The position numbers and the translations under genes are program-made. From an uncultured Oscillospiraceae bacterium (lineage in GTDB: Bacteria > Bacillota > Clostridia > Oscillospirales > Oscillospiraceae): a DNA stretch of 12,731 nucleotides. Below the pieces are notes generated by a model, which was not told where the DNA came from, did not search any database, and saw nothing but the letters and a program-made list of their open reading frames with translations. The stretch spans positions 1-12,731 of the forward strand of contig CAKTXB010000037.1 in NCBI GenBank assembly GCA_934630555.1. The letters run 5' to 3'. Shown one piece after another: positions 1 to 6,385 of the stretch; the first letter of the stretch is position 1; every line of letters begins with the position of its first letter.

Positions 1-98
1 GCCTGGACCTCTTCGGTGCGATCCCCTACAGCGCTCTTGTCTGGTGGCTCGTTTACGGCGTGATCTTCAAAAAGAAGAAGGCTTCGCAGAAAGCATAA
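1..98 (+). CDS. 3' end of an unidentified membrane protein gene (partial)
   Basis: Only the last 31 codons are present, read from position 3 to the TAA at 96-98. The peptide begins LDLFGAIPYSALVWWLVYG and ends in a lysine-rich tail (KKKKASQKA). A hydrophobic segment followed by a basic tail suggests a final membrane helix with a cytoplasmic C-terminus. The family cannot be identified from this fragment. It is supported as a real gene by an open frame from the window edge and by a strong hairpin terminator that starts 2 nt after the stop codon. It converges with der. Confidence 0.6.
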   Translation, partial: LDLFGAIPYSALVWWLVYGVIFKKKKASQKA

Positions 99-100
99 AT

Positions 101-135
101 GATCCCGTGCGGGCACAGCCTGCACGGGATCTTTT
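101..135 (+). terminator. intrinsic terminator, probably bidirectional
   Basis: A 13-bp stem (GATCCCGTGC plus GGG pairing with a complementary arm ending at 131, including one G-T wobble) has a 5-nt loop, CACAG, and is followed on the plus strand by TTTT. It starts 2 nt after the stop of the left-edge gene. The der stop codon on the opposite strand is only 10 nt away. On the minus strand the hairpin is followed by ATTTATG, so it may weakly serve der as well. Confidence 0.8.
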
Positions 136-140
136 GCATC

Positions 141-1472
141 TTACGCTTCGTCCTTATCACCCTTCTGGCGAATGGTGATTTTAATGGGTGTGCCGGTCAG
201 GCCGAACACAGCGCGGATCTGGTTTTCCAGATACCGCTGATAGGAAAAATGGAACAGCCGCGCGTCATTGCAGAAAATCACAAAATGCGGCGGCTTCACG
301 CCCACCTGCGTCATATAGTAGATCTTCAGCCGGCGGCCCTTGTCTGACGGCGGCTGCACACGCGCTGTCGCGTCCTCCAGAATGTTATTGAGCATTCCGG
401 TCGTAATGCGCATGGAGTTCTGATTCGATACGGCGTTGATGGTGTCAAACAGCCGGTCCACGCGCTGGCCCGTCAGGGCGGAGATATACAATACCGGTGC
501 GTATTGCATATAGCTCAGATCACGGCGGATGTCCTGCGTCATCTGATCCATGGTGTGCGTATCCTTTTCGACTGCATCCCACTTGTTGACCACAATGATG
601 CACGCCTTGCCTGCCTCATGCGCAAGGCCGGCAATTTTCGTGTCCTGTTCCGTCACGCCTTCATTTGCGTCGAGGAGGATCAGGCACACATCCGCGCGCT
701 CAATGGCTGCCACAGAGCGCATATTGCTGTACTTTTCCACCGCGTCATCCACCTTGGACTTGCGGCGCATCCCGGCGGTGTCGATGAACAGATACTTGCC
801 GGACTCGTTTTCAAAATAGCTGTCGATGGCGTCGCGCGTTGTACCGGCCACATCAGACACGATGACGCGTTCTTCTCCCAGAATGCGATTGAGCAGGCTG
901 GACTTGCCCACATTCGGCTTGCCGATGATGGCCACCTTGATGACGTCCTCGTCATAGTCGTCCGCATCATTTTCCGGAAACGCCTCCACACACGCGTCGA
1001 GCAGATCGCCTGTACCGTGGCCATGAATGGCTGAAACCTCGATGGGGTCGCCAAGCCCCAGCGCGTAAAATTCATAGGCGTCCGGGTTCACGCCGCCGGT
1101 CTGGTCGCATTTGTTCACAGCCAGCACGACCGGCTTCTTGGCCTTTTTGAGCATCGACGCGACCTCTGCGTCCGCTGCCGTCAGGCCCACGGTCACGTCC
1201 ACCACCATGACGATGACGTTTGCCGTTTCAATGGCGATCTCCGCCTGGCGGCGCATAAAGCGCAGCATGTCGTTGTCCGTTCCCGGCTCAATGCCGCCGG
1301 TATCGACCAGCATGAAATTGCGTCCGTTCCACTCACAGTCGCCGTAAATGCGGTCGCGCGTCACGCCGGGGGTATCCTCCACGATCGCCATCCGGCGGCC
1401 GGTGAGCTTATTAAACAGCATCGACTTGCCGACATTCGGCCGGCCAACAATGGCTACAATGGGTTTTGCCAT
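141..1472 (-). CDS. der: GTPase Der (EngA), ribosome assembly
   Basis: This 443-residue protein has the family's usual length and architecture: two consecutive G domains and a C-terminal KH-like domain. In G domain 1, the P-loop GRPNVGKS is at 10-17, DTGG at 57-60 and NKCD at 120-123. In G domain 2, GKPNVGKS is at 184-191, DTAG at 231-234 and NKWD at 296-299. The KH-like domain covers about 355-440. Der is an essential GTPase acting in late maturation of the 50S subunit. The start is well supported: AAGGAGG (plus-strand 1481-1487) lies 8 nt before the ATG. It is downstream of yceD-rpmF on the same strand but separated from them by an intrinsic terminator. Only 28 nt lie between that T-tract and the der ATG, so der either depends on readthrough or has a promoter inside rpmF. 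Confidence 0.98.
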   Translation of the reverse strand: MAKPIVAIVGRPNVGKSMLFNKLTGRRMAIVEDTPGVTRDRIYGDCEWNGRNFMLVDTGGIEPGTDNDMLRFMRRQAEIAIETANVIVMVVDVTVGLTAADAEVASMLKKAKKPVVLAVNKCDQTGGVNPDAYEFYALGLGDPIEVSAIHGHGTGDLLDACVEAFPENDADDYDEDVIKVAIIGKPNVGKSSLLNRILGEERVIVSDVAGTTRDAIDSYFENESGKYLFIDTAGMRRKSKVDDAVEKYSNMRSVAAIERADVCLILLDANEGVTEQDTKIAGLAHEAGKACIIVVNKWDAVEKDTHTMDQMTQDIRRDLSYMQYAPVLYISALTGQRVDRLFDTINAVSNQNSMRITTGMLNNILEDATARVQPPSDKGRRLKIYYMTQVGVKPPHFVIFCNDARLFHFSYQRYLENQIRAVFGLTGTPIKITIRQKGDKDEA

Positions 1473-1500
1473 AGTGCTTCCCTCCTTGTTTGTGATGCGT

Positions 1501-1536
1501 TAAAAGAAAAGAGAAGGGTGGCTGCACCCTCCTCTC
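1501..1536 (-). terminator. intrinsic terminator/attenuator between rpmF and der
   Basis: Read on the minus strand, a 12-bp stem (two G-T wobbles; core GGGTG/CACCC) closes a CAGC loop and runs straight into TTTTCTTTT. The arms are plus-strand 1525-1536 and 1509-1520, and the T-tract is 1501-1510. It sits 19 nt after the rpmF stop and just before the der ribosome binding site. It should end most yceD-rpmF transcripts, leaving der to readthrough or to another promoter. Confidence 0.85.
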
Positions 1537-1554
1537 ATCTCGTATCGAGCGATC

Positions 1555-1743
1555 TTACTTTGCCGATTCCACAGCGATCACTTCGCGGCCGTTGTAGAAG
1601 CCGCAAGCCTTGCAGGCTCTGTGCGGCAGACGGGGCTCGCCGCACTTCGGGCAAGCAACGACGCCGGGGATCGCCAGTTTCCAATGGGAGCTGCGTCTTT
1701 TATCTCTTCTCGCGCCGGATACTTTTCTCTTCGGTACTGCCAT
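1555..1743 (-). CDS. rpmF: 50S ribosomal protein L32
   Basis: The product is 62 residues and starts [20 protein letters not shown], the typical N-terminus of bacterial bL32. A zinc ribbon follows, with cysteines at 31, 34, 44 and 47 (CPKC...CKAC), so this is the zinc-binding version of L32. The chosen ATG at 1743 has AAGGAGG at plus-strand 1752-1758, 8 nt upstream. An in-frame GTG three codons earlier would overlap that ribosome binding site and is rejected. It lies 42 nt downstream of the DUF177/yceD gene, the conserved partner in many bacteria, and is presumably co-transcribed from the promoter at 2322-2350. Confidence 0.97.
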   Translation of the reverse strand: MAVPKRKVSGARRDKRRSSHWKLAIPGVVACPKCGEPRLPHRACKACGFYNGREVIAVESAK

Positions 1744-1785
1744 TTGGTACACCTCCTTGGCTTAAATGCCTTTTGGGCATATTGT

Positions 1786-2289
1786 CTACTTTTTATCCAG
1801 AAGCTGCTGCAGCACTGCAAAGCGCGGATCTGCTTCCGGCTTGCACGTGCAGGGGGCTTCATTGAGGTTTGCTCCACAGCGGAAGCAAACGCCCTTACAA
1901 TCTTCACGGCACAGCAGCTTGGAGTCCATGTTCAGCACAAACGCCGTTGTAAGAATGTCGTCAAGATCGGCCTGATCGTCCTGCAATTCAAAGACCCACG
2001 GGCTTTCATAATTGCCGCTGTCTGCGTCGGCAACCAAAATTGCCTCCACAGGATAGCAAACGCTCCGCGTAAACGGTGCAGCGCACCGGTCACATACGCC
2101 ATGCAGCGTGGTGGTGAGCGTTGCCGTCAGCTGCAGCACGTCCGCCGTGTTGCGGACCTGCCCGACTGCACGCACCGGCTCAGATACGGGCTTGCATCCG
2201 CCAAAGGTCATCTCATGCAGATCCAGTTCGGTTTCAAAGGGCAGTCCTGCGCCCGGGCAGCCTATGATTTTCGCCAGTCCAAGCAGCAT
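1786..2289 (-). CDS. yceD: DUF177/YceD family protein (23S rRNA accumulation)
   Basis: This 167-residue protein belongs to the DUF177/YceD family, whose members are needed for normal 23S rRNA levels and are typically encoded directly before rpmF, as here. The middle holds CDRC (66-69). The C-terminal part carries a cysteine cluster (C127, C131, C135, C138, C147, C149) preceded by the acidic DLDD stretch at 108-111. This is the usual bacterial pattern, and the cysteines probably bind zinc. The ATG is preceded by GGAGCGGGGGATACT, giving a ribosome binding site 5 to 11 nt upstream. The predicted transcript leader is only about 25 nt. The family assignment rests on the context and the cysteine pattern together; the exact molecular role in this group is not known. 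Confidence 0.9.
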   Translation of the reverse strand: MLLGLAKIIGCPGAGLPFETELDLHEMTFGGCKPVSEPVRAVGQVRNTADVLQLTATLTTTLHGVCDRCAAPFTRSVCYPVEAILVADADSGNYESPWVFELQDDQADLDDILTTAFVLNMDSKLLCREDCKGVCFRCGANLNEAPCTCKPEADPRFAVLQQLLDKK

Positions 2290-2321
2290 AGTATCCCCCG
2301 CTCCGTAATCATGCAGTCGAT

Positions 2322-2350
2322 ATTATACCCAATGCCAGCGGGAAAGTCAA
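2322..2350 (-). promoter_or_regulatory. sigma-A promoter for yceD-rpmF
   Basis: On the minus strand, TTGACT (plus-strand 2345-2350) and TATAAT (2322-2327) are separated by 17 nt. Five of six -35 bases and all six -10 bases match consensus. The expected start of transcription is near 2315, giving a short leader to the ATG at 2289. AT-rich DNA lies directly upstream and could act as an UP element. Confidence 0.85.
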
Positions 2351-2403
2351 ACACTATTTCAGATTTTTCTTCGTTTTTTTGTAAAAAAATGCGTACCGCA
2401 CGC

Positions 2404-2432
2404 TTTACACCATCCCTGCGCCATGCTAGAAT
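2404..2432 (+). promoter_or_regulatory. sigma-A promoter for the RluA-family gene
   Basis: TTTACA (2404-2409) and TAGAAT (2427-2432) are 17 nt apart. The predicted start near 2439 gives a leader of about 24 nt, with CGGAGG at 2452-2457 ending 5 nt before the ATG. It is divergent from the yceD promoter. The A/T-tract DNA at 2374-2389 lies between the two. Confidence 0.75.
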
Positions 2433-2462
2433 GAGGCTACTTCCCAAAACCCGGAGGCCAAC

Positions 2463-3416
2463 ATGAAAGAACTGACCGTCGGCGCAAACGACGCTGGCCA
2501 GCGGCTGGATCGTTTTGTATCCAAAGCCGTGCCCCTGCTGCCAGACTCGCTGCTGCAAAAATACATCCGCCTCAAGCGCATCAAGCTCGGCGGTAAACGC
2601 TGTGAGCGCGGCACGCGCCTGCAAGCGGGCGACGTGATACAATTATATATCAACGATGAGTTTTTCGACAAGCCCAAGCCCAATAATGCCTACCTCACTG
2701 TGGCTGCCCCCAAGCTGCACATCGTTTATGAGGATGAAAACATCCTGCTGGTAGACAAAAAGCCCGGTGTGGCTGTACATCCGCACGACGGTGCAGAATA
2801 CGGCAAAACGCTTATTGACCACATTCAGGCCTATCTTTACGCCAAACGTGAATGGCGTCCGCGCGAGGAGAATTCCTTCACCCCGGCGCTTTGCAACCGC
2901 ATCGACCGCAACACCGGCGGCATCGTCATCGCCGCCAAAAACGCCGAAGCGCTGCGCATCCTGAACCAGAAGATCAAAGACCGGGAGCTGGAAAAGAAAT
3001 ATCTCTGCATCGTCCGCGGCACGCCAAAGCCCGCCGAAGGCCGGCTGGAGGGCTACATTTTTAAAGATGCCAAGGAAAACCGTGTTTACGTCACCAAAAC
3101 GCCGCAGCCCGGTTCCAAAACTGCCGTGACGCTCTATAAAACACTGCAAAGCAGAAACGGCCTGTCGCTCGTGGAATGCGAACTCATCACAGGCCGCACG
3201 CACCAGATCCGTGCGCAGATGGCTGCCGCTGGCTGGCCGCTGCTGGGCGATGGCAAATACGGCAAGCTCGACAAGCGCTACGACCGCAAATATCAGGCGC
3301 TGTACGCCTATTCTCTGCGCTTCTGCTTCACAACGGACAGCGGTATTCTCTCCTATCTTGACGGCCATAGCTTCTGCGTGGAGGACGTAGATTTTGTGCA
3401 TGAGTATTTCTCATAA
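2463..3416 (+). CDS. RluA-family 23S rRNA/tRNA pseudouridine synthase
   Basis: This 317-residue enzyme isomerises uridine to pseudouridine in structured RNA. The N-terminus (about 13-60, including QRLDRFVSK and IRLKRIKLGGKR) is an S4-like RNA-binding domain. The catalytic RluA domain follows. It shows VYEDENILLVDKKPGVAVHP at 88-107, the active-site motif NRIDRNTGG at 145-153 with the expected catalytic Asp148, and GRTHQIR at 244-250 with LLGDGKYG at 260-267. The usual HRLD is NRID here, with the catalytic Asp kept. The S4 domain plus the 317-residue length suits the RluC/RluD branch, but the target uridine cannot be read from the sequence, so no gene symbol is given. It has its own promoter and a strong ribosome binding site. 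No convincing terminator follows it, so some transcripts may run into the pot leader. Confidence 0.93.
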   Translation: MKELTVGANDAGQRLDRFVSKAVPLLPDSLLQKYIRLKRIKLGGKRCERGTRLQAGDVIQLYINDEFFDKPKPNNAYLTVAAPKLHIVYEDENILLVDKKPGVAVHPHDGAEYGKTLIDHIQAYLYAKREWRPREENSFTPALCNRIDRNTGGIVIAAKNAEALRILNQKIKDRELEKKYLCIVRGTPKPAEGRLEGYIFKDAKENRVYVTKTPQPGSKTAVTLYKTLQSRNGLSLVECELITGRTHQIRAQMAAAGWPLLGDGKYGKLDKRYDRKYQALYAYSLRFCFTTDSGILSYLDGHSFCVEDVDFVHEYFS

Positions 3417-3440
3417 TCTACGCTGAAAAAATCCCCGAAT

Positions 3441-3464
3441 TTTGTCAGAAATGATATTGACAAA
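3441..3464. promoter_or_regulatory. inverted repeat over the pot -35 box (candidate operator)
   Basis: TTTGTCA (3441-3447) and its exact complement TGACAAA (3458-3464) are separated by 10 nt. The right arm covers the TTGACA -35 box of the pot promoter. A repressor bound here would block RNA polymerase. This is an inference; a 7-bp repeat could arise by chance, partly because one arm contains the -35 hexamer. Confidence 0.35.
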
Positions 3465-3485
3465 GCCCCCCGAAATCTATATAGT
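3457..3485 (+). promoter_or_regulatory. strong sigma-A promoter for potABCD
   Basis: A perfect TTGACA (3457-3462) is followed after 17 nt by TATAGT (3480-3485), which matches TATAAT in five of six positions. The expected start is about 3490-3493, leaving an untranslated leader of about 135 nt before potA. This is far longer than the leaders of about 25-45 nt predicted for the other promoters in this window. Confidence 0.85.
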
Positions 3486-3488
3486 TGC

Positions 3489-3625
3489 TATCAGTACTTC
3501 CGGCCCGCGCCGGGGGTACTGATATTCTATATATTGGAAACAATATATAGCGATCGCGCAGCACCAAAAATCAGGCAGTTCTGGCGCGGAACAGTCTGCC
3601 GAAACGGAAGAAGAGGGGGAGGATA
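3489..3625 (+). promoter_or_regulatory. structured 5' leader of potABCD (candidate cis-regulatory RNA)
   Basis: Three helices can be read directly. P1 is a 16-bp hairpin, 3489-3504 with 3509-3524, with a CCGC loop and two G-U wobbles. P2 is a perfect 10-bp hairpin, arms CTATATATTG (3527-3536) and CAATATATAG (3541-3550), closed by a GAAA (GNRA) tetraloop. P3 spans 3574-3600: GGCA pairs with TGCC and GTTC with GAAC, with AGTC bulged. The P3 loop bases GCGCG (3584-3588) are exactly complementary to CGCGC at 3555-3559, so a 5-bp pseudoknot is possible. The ribosome binding site (GGGGGAGG, 3615-3622) follows 14 nt after P3. No run of U follows P1 or P2, so control, if any, would act on translation or RNA stability rather than by simple termination. 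I do not recognise it as a known riboswitch class; ykkC-type and other common consensus elements are not seen. Confidence 0.55.
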
Positions 3626-4756
3626 ATGACTCAAGAACTCATTCGCCTGTCTGACCTCACGGTCACATTTGAGGACGGCGAAACTATTCTCGATCACATC
3701 GATCTGTACATCAGAAATAAGGAATTCCTAACATTGCTGGGTCCCAGTGGATGCGGAAAAACCACAACGTTGCGTATTATTGGCGGTTTTTTGACACCTA
3801 CGTCCGGTGATGTTTTTTTTAACGGCAAGCGCATCAACGACGTACCGCCGTATGAACGGAAGATCAATACGGTTTTCCAGAAATACGCGCTGTTCCCGCA
3901 TTTGGACGTCTATGATAACATTGCTTTCGGCCTGCGGCTTTCCAAAGTGCCGGAGGAGGAAGTCGATGCGCGCGTGACGGAAATGCTGGAGACCGTCAGC
4001 CTGAAGGGCTTTGAGAACCGCAACGTTTCTTCGCTCTCCGGCGGTCAGCAGCAGCGTGTGGCCATTGCCCGCGCGCTCGTGAACCGTCCGCAGGTGCTGC
4101 TGCTTGACGAGCCGCTCGGCGCGCTGGATCTGCGTCTGCGCAAGGATATGCAGAATGAACTCAAGCGTATCCAGCAGCAGACAGGCATCACGTTCATCTA
4201 CGTCACGCACGATCAGGAAGAAGCCCTGTCCATGTCCGACATCGTTGTGGTCATGAATAAGGGCAAGATCCAGCAGATCGGCACGCCGCAGGATATATAT
4301 AATGAGCCGAAAAACGCATTCGTCGCCGACTTTATCGGCGAGTCGAACATTCTTGACGGCGTCATGCTCGAAGACTGCCTTGTCAAATTCTTTGGCCGCA
4401 AGTTTGAGTGCGTGGATAAGGGTTTTGAAAAGAACGAGCCCGTTGACGTTGTCATCCGCCCGGAGGATGTGGACATTGTGCCCGCCGACGAGGGCCACCT
4501 GAGCGGCACGGTCACATCCGTCACCTTCAAGGGCGTACACTATGACACCATTGTTGACTTTAAGGGCTTCAAGTGGCTTATTCAGACGACAGACTTCTAC
4601 CCCGTCGGTTCGTTCATCGGCATCCGCCTGAACCCTGAGGACATCCACATCATGCACAAGAGCGAATACTCCGGTCTTTATGGCGACTACAGCTCCTACA
4701 GCGCCGAATATGATGAAATTGCGGACGCAACGGAGGATGACGAGGATGAAGAATAA
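3626..4756 (+). CDS. potA: Spermidine/putrescine ABC transporter ATP-binding protein PotA
   Basis: This 376-residue cytoplasmic ATPase powers polyamine uptake with PotB, PotC and PotD. The ABC domain covers about 5-235: Walker A GPSGCGKT (39-46), Q-loop Gln85, signature LSGGQ (137-141), Walker B VLLLDEP (157-163) and H-loop His195. The '[17 protein letters not shown]' stretch is typical of the PotA/MalK importer ATPases. A TOBE-type regulatory domain follows (about 276-345, including [11 protein letters not shown]). The last 16 residues are strongly acidic ([16 protein letters not shown]), which is not part of the usual fold. The start is placed at the ATG following GGGGGAGG. The gene is first in a four-gene operon, and its 3' end overlaps potB by 11 nt. 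Polyamine is the likely substrate by family, though some relatives move other cationic compounds. Confidence 0.95.
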   Translation: MTQELIRLSDLTVTFEDGETILDHIDLYIRNKEFLTLLGPSGCGKTTTLRIIGGFLTPTSGDVFFNGKRINDVPPYERKINTVFQKYALFPHLDVYDNIAFGLRLSKVPEEEVDARVTEMLETVSLKGFENRNVSSLSGGQQQRVAIARALVNRPQVLLLDEPLGALDLRLRKDMQNELKRIQQQTGITFIYVTHDQEEALSMSDIVVVMNKGKIQQIGTPQDIYNEPKNAFVADFIGESNILDGVMLEDCLVKFFGRKFECVDKGFEKNEPVDVVIRPEDVDIVPADEGHLSGTVTSVTFKGVHYDTIVDFKGFKWLIQTTDFYPVGSFIGIRLNPEDIHIMHKSEYSGLYGDYSSYSAEYDEIADATEDDEDEE

Positions 4757-5564
4757 GCTCCTTGCCGCGCCGTACATCGTATGGATGGCGCTGTTCATCA
4801 TCGTACCGCTCGGTATCGTGGTCTACTATGCGCTCACGGACTCGCTCACGGGTCAGTTCACACTTGCCAATCTGAGCGGCATGGGCGCGTATCTTTCCAT
4901 TTTTCTGCGCTCCATCTGGCTGTCGCTGTTTGCGGCGTTCATCTGCCTGGTCGTCGGCTACCCGGTGGCGTATTTCATTTCGCAGTGCAGCCCCGCGCGG
5001 CAGCGGTTTTTGCAGATGCTCATTATGCTGCCCATGTGCATGAGCTTCCTGCTGCGCACGCTGGCGTGGGTCGCCATGTTGGAAGACACGGGTATTTTTA
5101 ACACCTTTCTTGGCAAGCTCGGCATTGCCCCGCTTCCGCTCATCCGCACGAGCGGTGCGGTCATTCTGGGCATGGTCTATAACTACCTGCCCTACATGAT
5201 CCTGCCGCTGCTGTCGGTCATGTCCAAAATCGACTCACGGCTCATTGAGGCCGCAGCCGATCTTGGCTGTCCGCCGTCCAGGGTGTTCACCAAAGTCATC
5301 CTGCCGCTGTCCTATCCCGGCATTCTCTCGGGCCTTACCATGGTCTTTGTGCCGGCAGTGTCTACATTCTATATTTCGCAGAAACTCGGCTCAACCGGCA
5401 CAACGCTCATCGGCGACGTCATTGAGTCGCAGTTCAAAACCGCCTACAACCCGAATCTTGGCGCGGCCATGAGTCTGGTGCTCATGATCCTCATTTTTGT
5501 CTGCGTCAGTATCATGAACCGCTTTGGCGGCAGTGAAGATGAGGAGGTCATGGCAAAGGTATGA
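4746..5564 (+). CDS. potB: Spermidine/putrescine ABC transporter permease PotB
   Basis: This 272-residue inner-membrane permease has about six transmembrane segments. The first is at 7-29 ([20 protein letters not shown]) and the last at about 240-258. The EAA loop that docks onto the ATPase, [20 protein letters not shown], starts at residue 168 and runs to the conserved G at 196. The start chosen is ATG 4746 ([10 protein letters not shown]), because GGAGG at 4732-4736 ends 9 nt upstream. The in-frame ATG at 4737 abuts that site directly, and the ATG at 4680 lies deep inside potA. It overlaps potA by 11 nt and potC by 4 nt, implying translational coupling. It forms the membrane channel as a heterodimer with PotC. 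Confidence 0.94.
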   Translation: MKNKLLAAPYIVWMALFIIVPLGIVVYYALTDSLTGQFTLANLSGMGAYLSIFLRSIWLSLFAAFICLVVGYPVAYFISQCSPARQRFLQMLIMLPMCMSFLLRTLAWVAMLEDTGIFNTFLGKLGIAPLPLIRTSGAVILGMVYNYLPYMILPLLSVMSKIDSRLIEAAADLGCPPSRVFTKVILPLSYPGILSGLTMVFVPAVSTFYISQKLGSTGTTLIGDVIESQFKTAYNPNLGAAMSLVLMILIFVCVSIMNRFGGSEDEEVMAKV

Positions 5565-6385
5565 AACATTTTAACCGGACTGTGACCATTCTGGTCTTTA
5601 TCTTCCTCTACATTCCCATGATCGTGTTGGGTGTGGCGTCGTTCAATTCCGGCACGGATATTGCCACATTCAAGGGCTTTACGTTCGGCCAGTATGCAAA
5701 TTTGTTCCGTGACAGCTCGCTTTTGTCGCTGCTTGGAAACTCGCTCATCATTGCCGTGCTCTCCACGCTCATCGCGACCGTCATGGGCACGATGGCCGCC
5801 GTCGGCATTCACAACATGAACGGCCGCCTGCGCCGTCTCGTCATGACGCTCACAGACATTCCCATGACAAATCCGGACATTGTCACCGGCGTTGCACTGG
5901 CGCTGCTGTTCGCCTTTACCGGCACCATGCTGCGCATCAACTCCATTCTCGGGTTCTGGACGCTGCTCATTGCGCACGTGACGTTCAACCTGCCCTATGT
6001 CATTCTGAACGTCATGCCCAAGCTCAAGCAGATGGACCGCGATCTGGTGGAGGCCGCGCTGGATCTCGGCTGTACGCCGTTCCAGGCGTTCTACAAGGTC
6101 GTCATCCATGAGATCACGCCCGGTATCCTCGCCGGCGCGCTCATGGCCTTTACGATGAGTCTGGACGATTTCGTCATTTCGTACTTCGTCACCGGATCGA
6201 GCTTCATTACGCTCCCGGTCGAGATCTACAACTACACGAAAAAGCCCATTCAGCCGAAGATCTACGCGCTGTTCACACTCATGTTCCTGGTCATCCTCAT
6301 CCTGATGGTCGCCATGAACCTGCTCCAGCTGCGCAGCAGCAAGGAAACGCACCGTGGGCGCGCAAACGGGAGGGTCCGTGCATGA
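5561..6385 (+). CDS. potC: Spermidine/putrescine ABC transporter permease PotC
   Basis: This 274-residue membrane protein is the second permease half. Hydrophobic segments are seen at about 8-27, 60-82, 108-124, 130-150, 189-212 and 234-256. The EAA loop begins EAALDLGCTPFQAFYKV at residue 164 and ends at the conserved G around 192, as expected for contact with PotA. 'SLDDFVISYFVTGS' (200-213) is characteristic of the PotC branch. The start ATG overlaps the potB stop as ATGA, with GGAGG 13 nt upstream, so initiation probably relies partly on ribosomes finishing potB. The basic C-terminus (HRGRANGRVRA) is encoded by the region carrying the potD ribosome binding site. Confidence 0.95.
   Translation: MKHFNRTVTILVFIFLYIPMIVLGVASFNSGTDIATFKGFTFGQYANLFRDSSLLSLLGNSLIIAVLSTLIATVMGTMAAVGIHNMNGRLRRLVMTLTDIPMTNPDIVTGVALALLFAFTGTMLRINSILGFWTLLIAHVTFNLPYVILNVMPKLKQMDRDLVEAALDLGCTPFQAFYKVVIHEITPGILAGALMAFTMSLDDFVISYFVTGSSFITLPVEIYNYTKKPIQPKIYALFTLMFLVILILMVAMNLLQLRSSKETHRGRANGRVRA

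Noticed and set aside
1744..1785. Small hairpin (ATGCC/GGCAT) between yceD and rpmF
   Set aside because: It has only 5 bp with an A-rich loop and no T-run; too weak to call a terminator or regulator.
2374..2389. TTTTTTT-GT-AAAAAAA as a hairpin terminator
   Set aside because: A pure A-T stem would be unstable, and it sits between two divergent promoters where no terminator is expected.
2643..3401. Minus-strand open frame opposite the RluA-family gene
   Set aside because: It is antisense to catalytic motifs of a conserved enzyme and has no ribosome binding site support.
3489..3524. P1 of the pot leader as a terminator for the RluA-family gene
   Set aside because: The stem is strong but is followed by TTCTATATATTGG, with no T-run, so it does not look like an intrinsic terminator.
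3550..3557. GCGATCGC octamer
   Set aside because: It matches the HIP1 repeat of cyanobacteria, but there is a single copy in this region and nothing else cyanobacterial; taken as chance.
3728..4801. Minus-strand open frame (357 codons) opposite potA
   Set aside because: It is a shadow of the ABC ATPase reading frame, and its composition is that of complementary codons.
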